Shown one piece after another: positions 52,501 to 58,171 of a stretch of DNA of 64,000 nt; position 1 is the first letter of the stretch; every line of letters begins with the position of its first letter. The translations under genes and the position numbers were made by a program. Source of the DNA: Symsagittifera roscoffensis (taxonomy: Eukaryota; Xenacoelomorpha; Acoela; Convolutidae). The stretch is from assembly GCF_963678635.1 (NCBI RefSeq), contig NC_087062.1:29534833-29598832 (forward strand), read 5' to 3'. The notes under the pieces were generated by a model. That model ran no database searches, was not told where the DNA came from, and saw nothing but the letters and a program-made list of their open reading frames with translations.

Positions 52501-54646
52501 AACCAGTTGTGCAGTGAAATTTCTCAAAAGCTTCAACCTCAGATTTGCCTATTTAGTTTTCGATACAATGAAAATTCTCGATACATGGGTCAAAAATTCC
52601 CTCTACTTAAATTTTCGAAGATCGTAGAACGTCTAACGAAGTAAAAAGGACTAGCGCAATAATTAGGTACACAGCGCATCTCTCCGCTGGTTCCAATTTG
52701 TTGAAAATCAGTAAAGTAGTTCTTGAGATAAAACAGAAAATTTTCGAAAGTTTAAAAATTATAATAACTAATCGCACGCGTGAATAACTTTATCGCGAAA
52801 AAAATCACGGAAAATTCAACGAGCTATAAAAGTGGTTTTTTCGTTGAAAATTTATTAGGTTAGGTTCTTATGTATCCCAGATCGTACTCAAACCCACAAA
52901 TTTCAAGCCATATCACAGTTCAGTGTCAAACTTTCTCGTTGCGTTCCAATTTGAGTGTTTATATTCGTTGCGTGCAAATCTATGATATTATCTTGGTTAC
53001 TTTTAGAATCTAACCGTGGGTCTTCCGTTGACATTCAGTACCGATGAGAGAAGGATGTCTTCTTTTCGTTTGATCTCAAACGGGGTAGCAGAAGTAGAGG
53101 ATGAAGATGTTTTGCTATCATCCACCACTGCCTTGACCAATTTCACTCCGGTAGTCTGACCGGAGTTGTTGGCTGAAGCTAAAAATAATGCATTCAAACT
53201 AACCATTATTTAGCTAAAGGACAAAACAATCTGATACACAGAGGCGAAGCTGAGCTTCTTCGCACCACACAATCAAAAGATAATGTCTCAAACGAAAAGT
53301 GAAAACCTGGAATGAATTCTGTTGAAGAAATCGTAGCAAAAAAAAACCAAAAAAACCGTTTTGCAAAGTTATAGAAAACAGTTAACTAACACACAAGAAA
53401 GATTCGGACTACATGAACTTCGTTCATTTCTTTCTCATAACCAACAGATGGAAACAACAAAAAACTTTGACGAATCTTTTCGAGATCAAAAAATTCCTAA
53501 ATTTACACAAAAACTTTGCTTAAAATCTTGCAGCCAGACAACCTGCATATCCTACAGGAATATTTGGGGACAAGAAAAGGCCATATCTTTAAATTTGCTG
53601 TAAAGTAAGATGAAAATTAAAGAAATGAGTGAAAAAAAATCAAAAAAATGAATGCACAAGTTTCAAACAAGTGCCGCAAGAAAAAATTGTGAACATTTTT
53701 TTTCAAAAAATTCAAACAAAAAATCCAAATCCCATAAAATCATTCAGCACTCGCCACATTTTTTTTGTAGACATAACAGTCCAATCAAAATTTGCTAAAA
53801 AATATATCTGCAAATTTACGAAATTATTCAAAAAAAATTTCGATATGAAAACAATACACTATGCCATTAACTGAAATCAATTTCAAGTGAAACTACTCTA
53901 AACTAAAACACATCAAGCCAATAAAAACTATATCTAATTCCACGCACTTGTAGAACAGAAAAAGAATCAGAGACGTTGCATCCAAAAAAAAACAAATTAA
54001 ATGCAAAATAATTCTAGCAAAATTTCAAAAAATTCTTCTCTATCATAAAATTTTGGCAGGTACAAAAAGCAGGAAACCATGAGCTACATATAATCTTTTG
54101 AAGGAAACAATTTTAAGAAATCTACCAAAAAAGTTGAACTAAACACCCGTCAAGTAAGTCGACAAATATTGGGTCGAAATCATCAAATCCGACAAAAAAA
54201 GTAGTAGACTCAGTATCCTCTAAGTACCTCTAGAACAAGGGTAATGAAACTGCCAAAGGATGAGTTGCAGAGCAATTCAGGGGTGAAAAAATTTAACACA
54301 ACCCGACTTGCAGAAAAAAAACGCCTTTTTTAGGGGGGAATCAACTTTCTAGTTTAGGAACCAAATTCTGTCACAGTTAAGATAACAAAAATGCAAAAGA
54401 CGTTTATGGGCTTTTTTCACTTAAATTTTAGTTTAGAAAAAAATGATTCAGTGAGTGAAAATCTACTCGAACTGATCAAAGCTCCCCTAAAATCACCTAT
54501 TTACCTGTGACACACAGAAACACATTTCGCTTCTTTTTGCTCTCTTCTGGCAAACTGATAACCGCATTCAGTCTCTCGTTAGTTGCTGAGAACAAATCAT
54601 TTTGAAGGAGACGCTTCACTTCATCCTTATTCGCCAGCAGACCCAT
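16435..54646 (-). CDS. EXOC1: Exocyst complex component 1 (Sec3), 3'-partial, 14 coding exons
   Basis: Sec3/EXOC1 is the exocyst subunit that marks secretory-vesicle docking sites. It binds PI(4,5)P2 and Rho-family GTPases through an N-terminal PH-like domain and joins the CATCHR-type tethering complex through a coiled coil and C-terminal helical rods. Exons run complement(54505..54646, 53042..53178, 47542..47701, 47247..47332, 46864..46933, 46519..46679, 46265..46348, 41945..42070, 40303..40404, 39727..39865, 39509..39624, 36571..36756, 17351..17468, 16435..16518). All junctions are GT-AG and all phases close, giving about 570 residues without a stop. From memory of the family, NERL..V / KKKRNVFLC, VK.VKAVVDD, the RYL..VQF(I/V)N block, the LLDGENVSMIIGSEEKM coiled coil and KFDYVLEQY..K...QYRLDCEEF all align in order. 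The family is about 890 residues, so the C-terminal third is off the left edge. Residues 14-45 of exon 3 and the Gly/Ser run of exon 12 are lineage-specific low complexity. Confidence 0.9.
16761..17233. mobile_element. Mutator-like MITE with long TIRs in intron 13
   Basis: The left terminus gggggttgggaaattagacg and right terminus (reverse complement) ggggcctaggaaattagacg begin inverted repeats of nearly 60 bp, with repeated ATTAGACG motifs and a shared gacgtgaccaacaaaa. The 473-bp element has no coding capacity. It is flanked by aaaacgagc (16752-16760) and aaaatgaac (17234-17242), a 9-bp pair matching at 7 positions. A 9-bp target duplication with long TIRs fits Mutator-like elements. Confidence 0.7.
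17014..17062 (+). repeat. Short tandem repeat inside the Mutator-like MITE
   Basis: Three imperfect copies of a ~16-bp unit, gcggcatgtgaaaaat. Confidence 0.8.
17351..17468 (-). CDS. EXOC1: EXOC1 coding exon 13 (residues 504-542), isolated between satellite introns
   Basis: On the minus strand a pyrimidine-rich tract ends in ttgtctag|CAATAT, and the donor is AAGGAAG|gtatac. It encodes QYASKCADQYRLDCEEFCDK then VRFVLPSRVQGFPISQDKE. Joined in phase 0 to exon 12 it gives KFDYVLEQY..K.ADQYRLDCEEFCDKV, which aligns with the conserved family stretch K(Y/F)..L...Y...L...Y.R....F......K. The surrounding 200 bp is less AT-rich than the flanking satellite. It is a small real exon between two intron arrays. 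Confidence 0.8.
17465..25380. repeat. Intron 12 satellite array 1 (~166-bp monomer, mainly dimeric, family B)
   Basis: After a ~175-bp non-repetitive entry (17465-17640) the region is tandem ~166-bp monomers with landmarks gcagtttaggtaccaag, aataagcagcttattcata and ctcagttaggggaggatc. Anchor gcagtttagg falls at 17913, 18079, 18246, 18413 and 18579. Two alternating monomer types give a 333-bp dimer through much of the array, with divergence increasing to the right. Short open frames inside are by-products of the period. Confidence 0.92.
25380..26060. repeat. Minor ~167-bp tandem repeat (family C), about four copies
   Basis: Landmarks tctcgaaaactacaaggatt, tgagcagtcatatttggag and aactacagggtgagaaattt recur near 25455, 25608, 25776, 25942 and 26017. 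Spacing is about 150-170 bp, with a shortened last unit. The sequence is unrelated to family B except in period length. Confidence 0.75.
26060..27560 (+). repeat. 1.5-kb polypurine tract (GATCGAAAAA / GACAGAAAAA type)
   Basis: The plus strand is almost only A and G, with periodic single C or T in gatcgaaaaaa, gacagaaaaaa and gatagaaaaa. The long minus-strand open frames here (up to 399 codons, nearly all Phe, Leu, Ser, Ile) are the polypyrimidine complement and not a protein gene. Transcription of EXOC1 would place a 1.5-kb polypyrimidine run in intron 12. Confidence 0.9.
27561..27889. other. Non-repetitive stretch of intron 12, no feature seen
   Basis: Ordinary AT-rich sequence between the purine tract and the second satellite array. 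I see no exon, RNA gene or element ends. Confidence 0.5.
27890..27896 (-). pseudogene. Duplicated intron-12 acceptor with the first 4 nt of exon 13
   Basis: On the minus strand the pyrimidine-rich tgttttgtttgtctag|CAAT is identical to the acceptor and first four bases of exon 13 (17465-17468), then the sequences differ. It is the boundary of the array duplication and a potential decoy acceptor. Confidence 0.7.
27890..36120. repeat. Intron 12 satellite array 2 (family B, higher-order repeat)
   Basis: Begins with the same ~175-bp entry sequence as array 1 (27890-28065 matches 17465-17640) and continues in ~166-bp family-B monomers. From about 29.7 to 35.4 kb the monomers form an eight-monomer unit of 1326 bp; equivalent positions are 30740, 32067, 32565, 33891 and 35217. 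The 498-bp step is a three-monomer shortened unit. Units look nearly identical, while monomers within a unit differ clearly. Divergence rises at both edges. Confidence 0.9.
36121..36510. other. Intron 12 donor-side sequence with a hairpin motif
   Basis: Non-satellite sequence. Around 36163 gaggcgaagctgcggcttcg forms a short perfect hairpin that belongs to a dispersed motif seen elsewhere in the window. No exon is apparent. Confidence 0.4.
36571..36756 (-). CDS. EXOC1: EXOC1 coding exon 12 (residues 442-503)
   Basis: Acceptor ttttag|AGAGTG, donor CTGGAA|gtgagt, 62 codons, phase 0. A Ser/Gly-rich linker (about residues 449-470) precedes ARRERFHQELNCFSDLTDIL and ..DQHKFDYVLE. The FH.EL..FS.L...L...D..KFD block matches the conserved start of the Sec3 C-terminal domain. 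The next exon lies 19.1 kb away across satellite DNA. Confidence 0.88.
36905..36980 (-). mobile_element. tRNA-derived sequence (SINE head or tRNA pseudogene)
   Basis: The minus strand has ATGGCGAAGACGGTAGGACG (A-box-like) and, about 40 nt later, AGGGTTCAATACCGG (B-box-like). Stem pairing is too poor for a functional tRNA. It lies in intron 11. Confidence 0.45.
37250..38860. repeat. Old degenerate tandem repeat in intron 11 (~150-200-bp period)
   Basis: A recurring core resembling ttgaacccttaat..agatttggca..gt.att..cgagaaaa is visible near 37388, 37704, 37855, 38058, 38226, 38464 and 38634. Spacing is irregular and identity low. The same core appears in intron 2 near 48430, 49690, 52020 and 52320. 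It looks like a decayed satellite. Confidence 0.55.
39509..39624 (-). CDS. EXOC1: EXOC1 coding exon 11 (residues 403-441)
   Basis: Acceptor attacag|GCGTGC, donor AACAAG|gtcaga. It encodes VREKVEAVKSYYAHLIIRQN then QFLDNFRKALNAKFSENK. The ..AVK......F...F...L...F pattern after L.P matches the family region just before the CATCHR helical rods. Confidence 0.85.
39727..39865 (-). CDS. EXOC1: EXOC1 coding exon 10 (residues 357-402)
   Basis: Acceptor tttcag|AATAGG. It encodes NRTFFPREQEDILVRAFTSD, then ..DVETVETAAHKLISCLHV IESLDP. The AA..L..CL.V...LDP run aligns with the helix that ends in the conserved L.P motif of the family. The donor is A|gtccgt, a poor match to consensus. It is chosen because it gives the phase required by exon 11; gtataa 3 nt downstream does not. 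Confidence 0.82.
40303..40404 (-). CDS. EXOC1: EXOC1 coding exon 9 (residues 323-356), coiled coil
   Basis: Acceptor gtttcag|AGCATT, donor ATTCTG|gttaga, 34 codons in phase 0. It encodes SIRDYMNTMSSNEKLQKLES then TNQRKLAKYLDEIL. The ..L...N..KL...L..IL spacing continues the family coiled coil directly from exon 8. Confidence 0.88.
40838..40945 (-). mobile_element. tRNA-derived SINE, copy 1 (intron 8)
   Basis: Minus strand: A-box-like TTTAGCCTAGAGATAACG, then a decayed B box CTTTGACTCTGACAGG, followed by a T-run and caaacgg. The layout is shared with the copies near 41389, 59202 and 59850. Confidence 0.5.
41345..41460 (-). mobile_element. tRNA-derived SINE, copy 2 (intron 8)
   Basis: Minus strand carries a perfect B box GGGTTCGAATCTGACAGG and an A-box-like region about 40 nt upstream, then a T-run and caaacggg as in copy 1. 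A gaattcgttttgaa flank is shared with copy 3. Confidence 0.55.
41945..42070 (-). CDS. EXOC1: EXOC1 coding exon 8 (residues 281-322), coiled coil
   Basis: Acceptor gtttag|GAGAAT, donor CTATCG|gtaggt, 42 codons in phase 0. It encodes ENVSMIIGSEEKMLSLLSLF then heptad-like DASIEEIERLEESLEVYDRKLS. It corresponds to the Sec3 coiled-coil segment that pairs with other subunits in the exocyst core bundle. This exon gave the first identification of the gene. Confidence 0.92.
42436..42773. mobile_element. hAT-type MITE with perfect 8-bp target-site duplication (intron 7)
   Basis: The left end CAGCGTGACCACTT and right end (reverse complement) CAAGGTGACCACTT are terminal inverted repeats of hAT style. 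The 338-bp element is flanked on both sides by cactaggc (42428-42435 and 42774-42781), an exact 8-bp duplication. The interior is non-coding and rich in agtgac/gtcact. Confidence 0.85.
43022..45480 (+). mobile_element. Degraded LINE (CR1/L2-like), ORF1 esterase, endonuclease, start of RT; 3' part missing
   Basis: Plus-strand, antisense to EXOC1, in intron 7. ORF1: a Lys-rich start, then VMHVGHNCIDRGQNGKK.., Q.VAVCKTTPVKN and LFDNGVHSNASGIQQL, matching SGNH-hydrolase blocks (GxN and DxxH) seen in CR1/L2-type ORF1. ORF2 endonuclease: RRGGVGYW near 44165 and VTDNNISLIDYCLVSS near 44530. Linker: RRDFHNFNRGKF, YVWSEMYEKFSESEMFATF, SAHAPYRTK. RT start: KEIDKLPLSKFPGPS near 45190, then ITPVFKKGQTQVSSKYRPIS, VINTLSKIFDRLL, ending at a stop near 45482. 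Numerous frameshifts and stops; the catalytic RT core and 3' end are absent. Confidence 0.75.
43222..43831 (+). pseudogene. LINE ORF1 remnant with SGNH-esterase-like blocks
   Basis: A 130-codon open frame followed, after a frame change, by LFDNGVHSNASGIQQLVEKF. HVGHN occupies the usual GxND block, with Cys in place of the Asp position, and DNGVHSN the DxxH block. Loss of consensus residues and the frameshift indicate a non-functional copy. Confidence 0.55.
45481..46264. other. Remainder of intron 7; short dispersed repeat near 45990
   Basis: No gene or element ends are seen. Near 45990-46040 ggggaaaattctagcaccgg followed by attgcaaaaccctt closely matches 41018-41065 in intron 8, so it is a fragment of a dispersed repeat. 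Confidence 0.45.
46265..46348 (-). CDS. EXOC1: EXOC1 coding exon 7 (residues 253-280), start of coiled coil
   Basis: Acceptor gttgaag|GTGTTA, donor GACGGG|gtaaga, 28 codons, phase 0 at both ends. It encodes VLMDSSVSCIDAEMLVSQLT then QNLNLLDG. The pattern ..DAE...SQL...L.LLDG followed by EN from exon 8 is one of the clearest Sec3 signatures. An in-frame TGA lies just upstream of the acceptor, so the exon cannot be longer. Confidence 0.88.
46519..46679 (-). CDS. EXOC1: EXOC1 coding exon 6 (residues 199-252), acidic linker
   Basis: Acceptor cacgcag|GTGGCA, donor CAGCAG|gtggag. It encodes an acidic, Asn/Gly-rich linker (..FDNNLTDPQTLVGDEHSMD.., then a Gly run and ..NFNKELDDLQQ). The end matches the short acidic segment that leads into the coiled coil in the family. 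The frame stays open for a few codons past the donor and then hits TAG. Confidence 0.83.
46864..46933 (-). CDS. EXOC1: EXOC1 coding exon 5 (residues 176-198)
   Basis: Acceptor tttccag|ATGTCA, donor CTCTCTG|gtatgt. It encodes MSLRYLPDNMKVQFINVEPG then LLS. The RYL....VQFINV block directly following the PH-helix exon is characteristic of animal Sec3. The internal ATG is an ordinary Met codon, not a start. Confidence 0.86.
47247..47332 (-). CDS. EXOC1: EXOC1 coding exon 4 (residues 147-175), end of PH-like domain
   Basis: Acceptor ttcag|GTGGAG, donor CACAAG|gtagcc. It encodes GGVGKPTQLSVTCASKEDRD then YFLTVMHK. The ..KEDRDYFLTVMHK helix corresponds to the C-terminal amphipathic helix that closes the PH-like fold in Sec3. 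Reading through the donor meets TAG shortly after, which supports splicing here. Confidence 0.85.
47542..47701 (-). CDS. EXOC1: EXOC1 coding exon 3 (residues 94-146), PH-like domain
   Basis: Acceptor cttccag|GGTTCT (phase 0), donor CTTCCG|gtcagt (phase 1). It encodes GSDSNAVGFTLSIK, a Gly-rich insert, then YTKMILTLDASAVTS. The GFTLSI strand continues the domain fold from exon 2. The Gly/Asn/Thr-rich middle (about residues 109-132) is probably a surface loop absent from most relatives. An alternative acceptor 13 nt upstream (gcgcag) breaks the frame and was not used. Confidence 0.82.
47917..49169. repeat. Intron 2 tandem duplication, unit 1 (1253 bp)
   Basis: Starts tttcaccttaaagttctttg and ends with a copy of the exon-2 donor plus 20 exon bases (49150-49169). 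It is nearly identical to unit 2 and to unit 3 minus a 1390-bp segment. Confidence 0.9.
49150..49169 (-). pseudogene. Duplicated exon-2 3' end with donor, copy 1
   Basis: The minus strand reads AAGACATCCTTCTCTCATCA|gtactg, identical to the exon-2 end except that the last exon base is A instead of G. The donor dinucleotide is retained. Confidence 0.8.
49170..50418. repeat. Intron 2 tandem duplication, unit 2 (1249 bp)
   Basis: Same start and end landmarks as unit 1; the exon-2 fragment is 50399-50418. It differs by a few substitutions and small indels in A/T runs. Confidence 0.9.
50399..50418 (-). pseudogene. Duplicated exon-2 3' end with donor, copy 2
   Basis: Same 20-nt fragment and gtactg donor as 49150-49169, with the same G-to-A change at the last exon base, so the two copies share an ancestor after divergence from exon 2. 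Confidence 0.8.
50419..53061. repeat. Intron 2 tandem duplication, unit 3 (2643 bp, runs into exon 2)
   Basis: Matches units 1 and 2 except for an extra 1390 bp at 50901-52290. It ends in the real exon 2 (53042-53061). Since only this unit keeps both arms of the CCCGGGTTGAC element, it probably represents the ancestral form. Confidence 0.85.
50723..51749. mobile_element. Candidate 1-kb inverted-repeat element (CCCGGGTTGAC ends)
   Basis: CCCGGGTTGAC at 50723 faces GTCAACCCGGG at 51739-51749. Partial similarity continues inward (TGTCATA.AATTTC.TA on both arms) and both arms hold gcattttt..cat runs. No target duplication is evident. A 100-codon plus-strand frame inside resembles nothing I know. 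The left arm alone persists in tandem units 1 and 2. Confidence 0.45.
53042..53178 (-). CDS. EXOC1: EXOC1 coding exon 2 (residues 48-93), PH-like domain
   Basis: The acceptor is ttttag|CTTCAG and the donor TCATCG|gtactg. It encodes ASANNSGQ..GVKLVKAVVDDSK, a Ser-rich loop, then TPFEIKRKEDILLSS. The VKLVKAVVDDSK strand and the ..I.RKEDIL.. segment align with the beta strands of the family's PIP2-binding PH-like domain. The last 20 nt of this exon and its donor are duplicated twice inside intron 2. Confidence 0.87.
53179..54504. other. Intron 1; hairpin motif near 53239, otherwise no feature
   Basis: AT-rich intron. Near 53236 cacagaggcgaagctgagct belongs to the dispersed hairpin motif. Open frames of about 80 codons here show no recognisable family or codon structure. 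Confidence 0.45.
54505..54646 (-). CDS. EXOC1: EXOC1 coding exon 1 (residues 1-47)
   Basis: The exon opens with MGLLANKDEVKRLLQ and ends ..KKKRNVFLCVT plus one base, donor ACAG|gtaaat. The NER(L) block and the Lys-rich stretch before the first beta strand are the conserved N-terminus of Sec3. This ATG is chosen because it is the only one in frame in the exon and matches the family's usual N-terminal length. A strong splice acceptor lies 74 nt upstream. Confidence 0.88.
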
Positions 54647-54718
54647 TGATAGACACGACACAAATGCTGTTAGATTATTTTCTCATCAGCTTCCCAATTA
54701 TTTAGTTAGAGAACTTAT

Positions 54719-54720
54719 CT
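54719..54720 (-). promoter_or_regulatory. Splice acceptor upstream of the EXOC1 start codon
   Basis: On the minus strand, a T-rich tract of more than ten Ts runs into cag|ATAAG, 74 nt before the ATG. No comparable acceptor is needed by the coding exons. It is either the 3' end of an intron between a non-coding exon 1 and this exon, or a spliced-leader trans-splicing site. The window alone cannot separate these. Confidence 0.6.
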
Positions 54721-55580
54721 GAAAAAAAAAAGGTTTGAAGAAATTAAAGTTCTTTTTCACTCCACCCCAACGTTCAAAACTTTAGTCATAGTTATTTTAC
54801 CTTTTATTATGGCTAAATGCGTGATGTAAATATTATTTAAAGTATGAAGAGCAAATCTGTTCACAATTGGCAATTTGTTCACCATGCCAAGTTTGATTGC
54901 AATACGACAACGTTAAAATAGTTTTTAAAAGTGTAATTGATAGGTGAGAGGAAAGGGAAAAGAGCCGAGATTGTGTAGCATAAACTGTTCAGAATAATTT
55001 CAGTGATAATAAGCTTTGAAAAATTAACATCAGGTAGAAAAAAACGACAAAAATTTGTTCAAACTTTGGTATCAAGAACTTACTAAGATACCCCCACCCT
55101 ACAAGAAGATTTATTATCCATCAAATTGTTTCGAAAAAGCTGACTAATACGACGAGTTAATTTAATTATAAATATATAGCAGATAGATAGATCAAAAAGA
55201 TACTAAATATTATCTTAAAACTTCTTAAACAAATTACATTAATTTATCTAAAAGATTTTGACCGGCAGCATTTAAAAAGAAATGGTTGGAAATTCTACTG
55301 CTGCTCTAATAAACTTGCTTTTTTTACAAGTTCACTTGATAGGACTGAATCAATCATGCATAACTTGTTTACCAATAGAAAAAATTAAGAAGATTATTTA
55401 AATATGGCGAGATAGATCTTCGCTTAATTATTTATCAAAACATTGCTGATGGAGCTTAAAAATGGTAAGATACATAACAGACTCTCAATTTGAAAAAACT
55501 GCATAGTTGAAAAAAAGTTTCCGCTGGGAAATCTGAAAGCTAAGATGCAATTTTCAAAATTTTGCAAAACTAGAAATCAA
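54721..55580. other. Upstream region of EXOC1, no feature identified
   Basis: It should contain either the 5'UTR intron and promoter or the outron. I cannot identify a promoter element with confidence. Confidence 0.3.
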
Positions 55581-55581
55581 T

Positions 55582-55839
55582 CTATTTGTTATGACCTTTA
55601 AACTTTAGCTTTTCAACATTGGAGTTTAACGAAAATGAACTGAAATTAAAAAGCATGTTGAGTTTTATTATTAGACCTCTCACAAAAATTCGAAGAAACT
55701 CGAGACTCAATCGCTTTTGATTTTTTACTTGGTTTCTCGAAGCCAACTCATGAGTGATTGAGAGTGGTATCATATTCCAACCCGTCGAGAATCTTATTTC
55801 ACAAATCGAGAGAGAAGGCATGACTCTAATATGAATCAA
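55582..55839 (-). mobile_element. Possible LINE 3'-end (RT C-terminus) fragment
   Basis: An 85-codon frame contains SICEIRFSTGWNMIPLSIT followed by a basic, Leu-rich tail. The FS..W...P.SIT....... spacing resembles the C-terminal tail of many non-LTR reverse transcriptases. The match is short and from memory only; it may be chance. Confidence 0.35.
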
Positions 55840-56124
55840 TTATTGCTTTTAACTTGAAATTATCGTTTTCGTGAAGGCTAGTTTCAACACAGAGACAAAA
55901 TTGTACTTCGCATACAAAAGCAAAAATATGACCGATAACGCTACTGGGAAAAACTGAATGAGTAAAACTTTGAGTCTACAAAATTTCGTAAGTAACGCAC
56001 GCCAATTATGACGCATTAGCAGTACCAGTCAATTTGAAAAAGAAATAAATTAACCAATTGCAAATGCCTCAATTTATAGAGCGGACGCATTTTAGCTAGT
56101 ATACGAAAAAGTTCATTAAAAACA

Positions 56125-56205
56125 TTCGACCCTGCCCAGGTTCGAACCCTCCAATTTTGTTGTGGGTCTCCTTCCCTCCCTCTACGCTACAGATCCATGA
56201 TATCT
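56125..56205 (-). mobile_element. tRNA-derived sequence with perfect B box
   Basis: Minus strand: GTAGCGTAGAGGGAGGG (A-box-like), then GGGTTCGAACCTGGG about 45 nt later. The acceptor stem does not pair well, so a tRNA gene is not claimed. Confidence 0.45.
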
Positions 56206-56209
56206 TGAA

Positions 56210-57250
56210 GCCAAAGAGCTATTTGTAATACAAGACTGCTCGTATCAGGGCTAAACCCTGAATGTTCCGACTGCCTTATAGGGTCTATGGAGCAGTAGTA
56301 ACATGTAAACATTCAGTGTAATAAAAGAATTTTTTTTAATTTGAGATTTTTTGTGAAAATCAACCCCCCACACGCCATATAAAGAACAAAGTGATATATT
56401 TCGCTCCTAGTAACAAATCAATTTTGAACTATTTCTAAGATGGATGAAGTCTCCGCTTACGCGTTAATAGCGCGAAATATATCGCGCATTAATTGTCCCA
56501 AATTGGCCAAAATGGCAATTTTAAACCCCCATAACTTCACGAAAAATGATCACCGGTGAAATATATTTTCAAATTTAAGCTCAAGACAACAAAGCCTTTT
56601 GAATGATAAAAAATTCTGTCAAAAATGGCTAGTTAAAAAGTCGAAACTTGTCTGAAGAAAAAAAAACACCCCAGTACAAATATTCCGTTACTTTCGTTAC
56701 AAAAGTCGAAACAATACTTAATAGCTGGTTATTGATCAAAAAATGAACACTTTCAAAATGAGCACATTTAACCGCAACAATATTTGCGTTGCAACAACAT
56801 TTGCGACTTAGGTTGGAAAAAAAGATAGTTCATACTGTAACAAGCATTGCTTGTGTAAACGCCTGAATCTCAGAAAACGGATGAACCTCAAGGAGAAAAC
56901 AAATTTTGAAACTGTAAGGTATATATTATGTATGTTTGTACCTAAAGAAAATTATTTGGTTTTTCTTATTATTTTTTAAATAATTAGTGTAGTCGGATCA
57001 CTCTGTGCTATCCGTTATTCAAAAAGGCAGTTATATTACCTCCATAGTTAAAAGAGGCCAAAAAAAAACAAAGACCGAGGTCATCGTTACAAACGCATGA
57101 GGCCGCTTTCAAAAAAACCAGGAACGAAATCATGCATAAAATCAGACATGGCATTATAAAGGATCTTTTATATTTTAAAGGCCCAGAACCCGATTTCTAT
57201 TGGTATCCAAAGAAACCGCTAAGGGATGAAAGAAGAATTCATAACTATGC
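56210..57250. other. Intergenic, nothing identified
   Basis: AT-rich sequence with a near-palindrome gcgcgaaatatatcgcgc around 56470. No gene or complete element. Confidence 0.4.
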
Positions 57251-57255
57251 TCATA

Positions 57256-57977
57256 CAGTGCTGATTTAAATTAACCGGACAAAACGAGCTAAACTTGAAA
57301 TTCAAACCCAGTTTTTCTCAAATTGGGTTGAGTTTAGGTGAAAACTTATGGAGACAAAACTTGCTTAAGATTTTAGCAAAATTACTATGGTGTAATTTGT
57401 TTTGCGAAATTCGGGCCCAAAATTTTACCCCAAAAATGGGTCATTTTGGCCTTTCTTAGTTAATCAAAAATTACACCAAAAACACCCAGTCGATCACAGA
57501 CATAATTATATCAAAGTGAGCCCCTTACGTAGCCCAGCAAACTTTAAGAAGGTTATAATCTCCAAAACATTGTATAAGTTAATTTATTTTTGTTTGGTAG
57601 ACAAAAAAGGTCGTTTTTACTAAATAAAAAACCAACTTTTTATTTAAAAACATTCTTTAAACGGTTTGCAATTTTTTTTGGAGCATATACCCTTCTCAAA
57701 AATTGATGGGCTACATAAGAAGCTCACTTTGATATAATTATGTCTGCGATCGATTGGTTATTTTGGCGTAATTTTTGATTAACTAAGAAAAGCCAAAATG
57801 ACCCTTTTTTTGGGGTAAAATTTTGGGCCAAAATTTCTTAAAACAAATTACACCATATTAATTCTGCTAAAATTTTAAGCAAGTTTTGTCCTCATAAGTT
57901 TTCACCTAAACTCAACCCAATTTGAGAAAAACTGTTTTAAATTTCAAGTTTTGTCCGGTTAATTTAAATCAGCACTG
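57256..57977. mobile_element. Tc1/mariner-like fold-back MITE with long inverted repeats
   Basis: The ends are CAGTGCTGATTTAAATT at the left and its exact complement at the right, flanked by TA on both sides (57254-57255, 57978-57979). The two arms are about 280 bp each (to about 57538 and from about 57706) and imperfectly complementary over their length. A non-coding centre of about 165 bp separates them. TA target duplications and a CAGTGCTG terminus are typical of Tc1-like elements. Confidence 0.85.
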
Positions 57978-58171
57978 TATTATATGCACACAATGCAACC
58001 TAGACTAATACGAGACTGTTCACAGAGGCAAAACAGAGCTTCAACTTAGCGACACCGAAAAAAGAACACCGAAAAAAGAACTGAAAATAAACCATATAAC
58101 TTTCTTCATTTCAATTTTCAGAAAAATCGATATCATAATATACCCAGAAAACATAGCCAACTGACAGTTGA

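Noticed and set aside
55582-55839. A small host gene upstream of EXOC1
   Set aside because: Single short frame with no splice partners. The only resemblance is to a LINE RT tail.
56125-56205. A functional tRNA gene on the minus strand
   Set aside because: The B box is perfect, but the acceptor and anticodon stems do not pair. It is better explained as tRNA-derived repeat.
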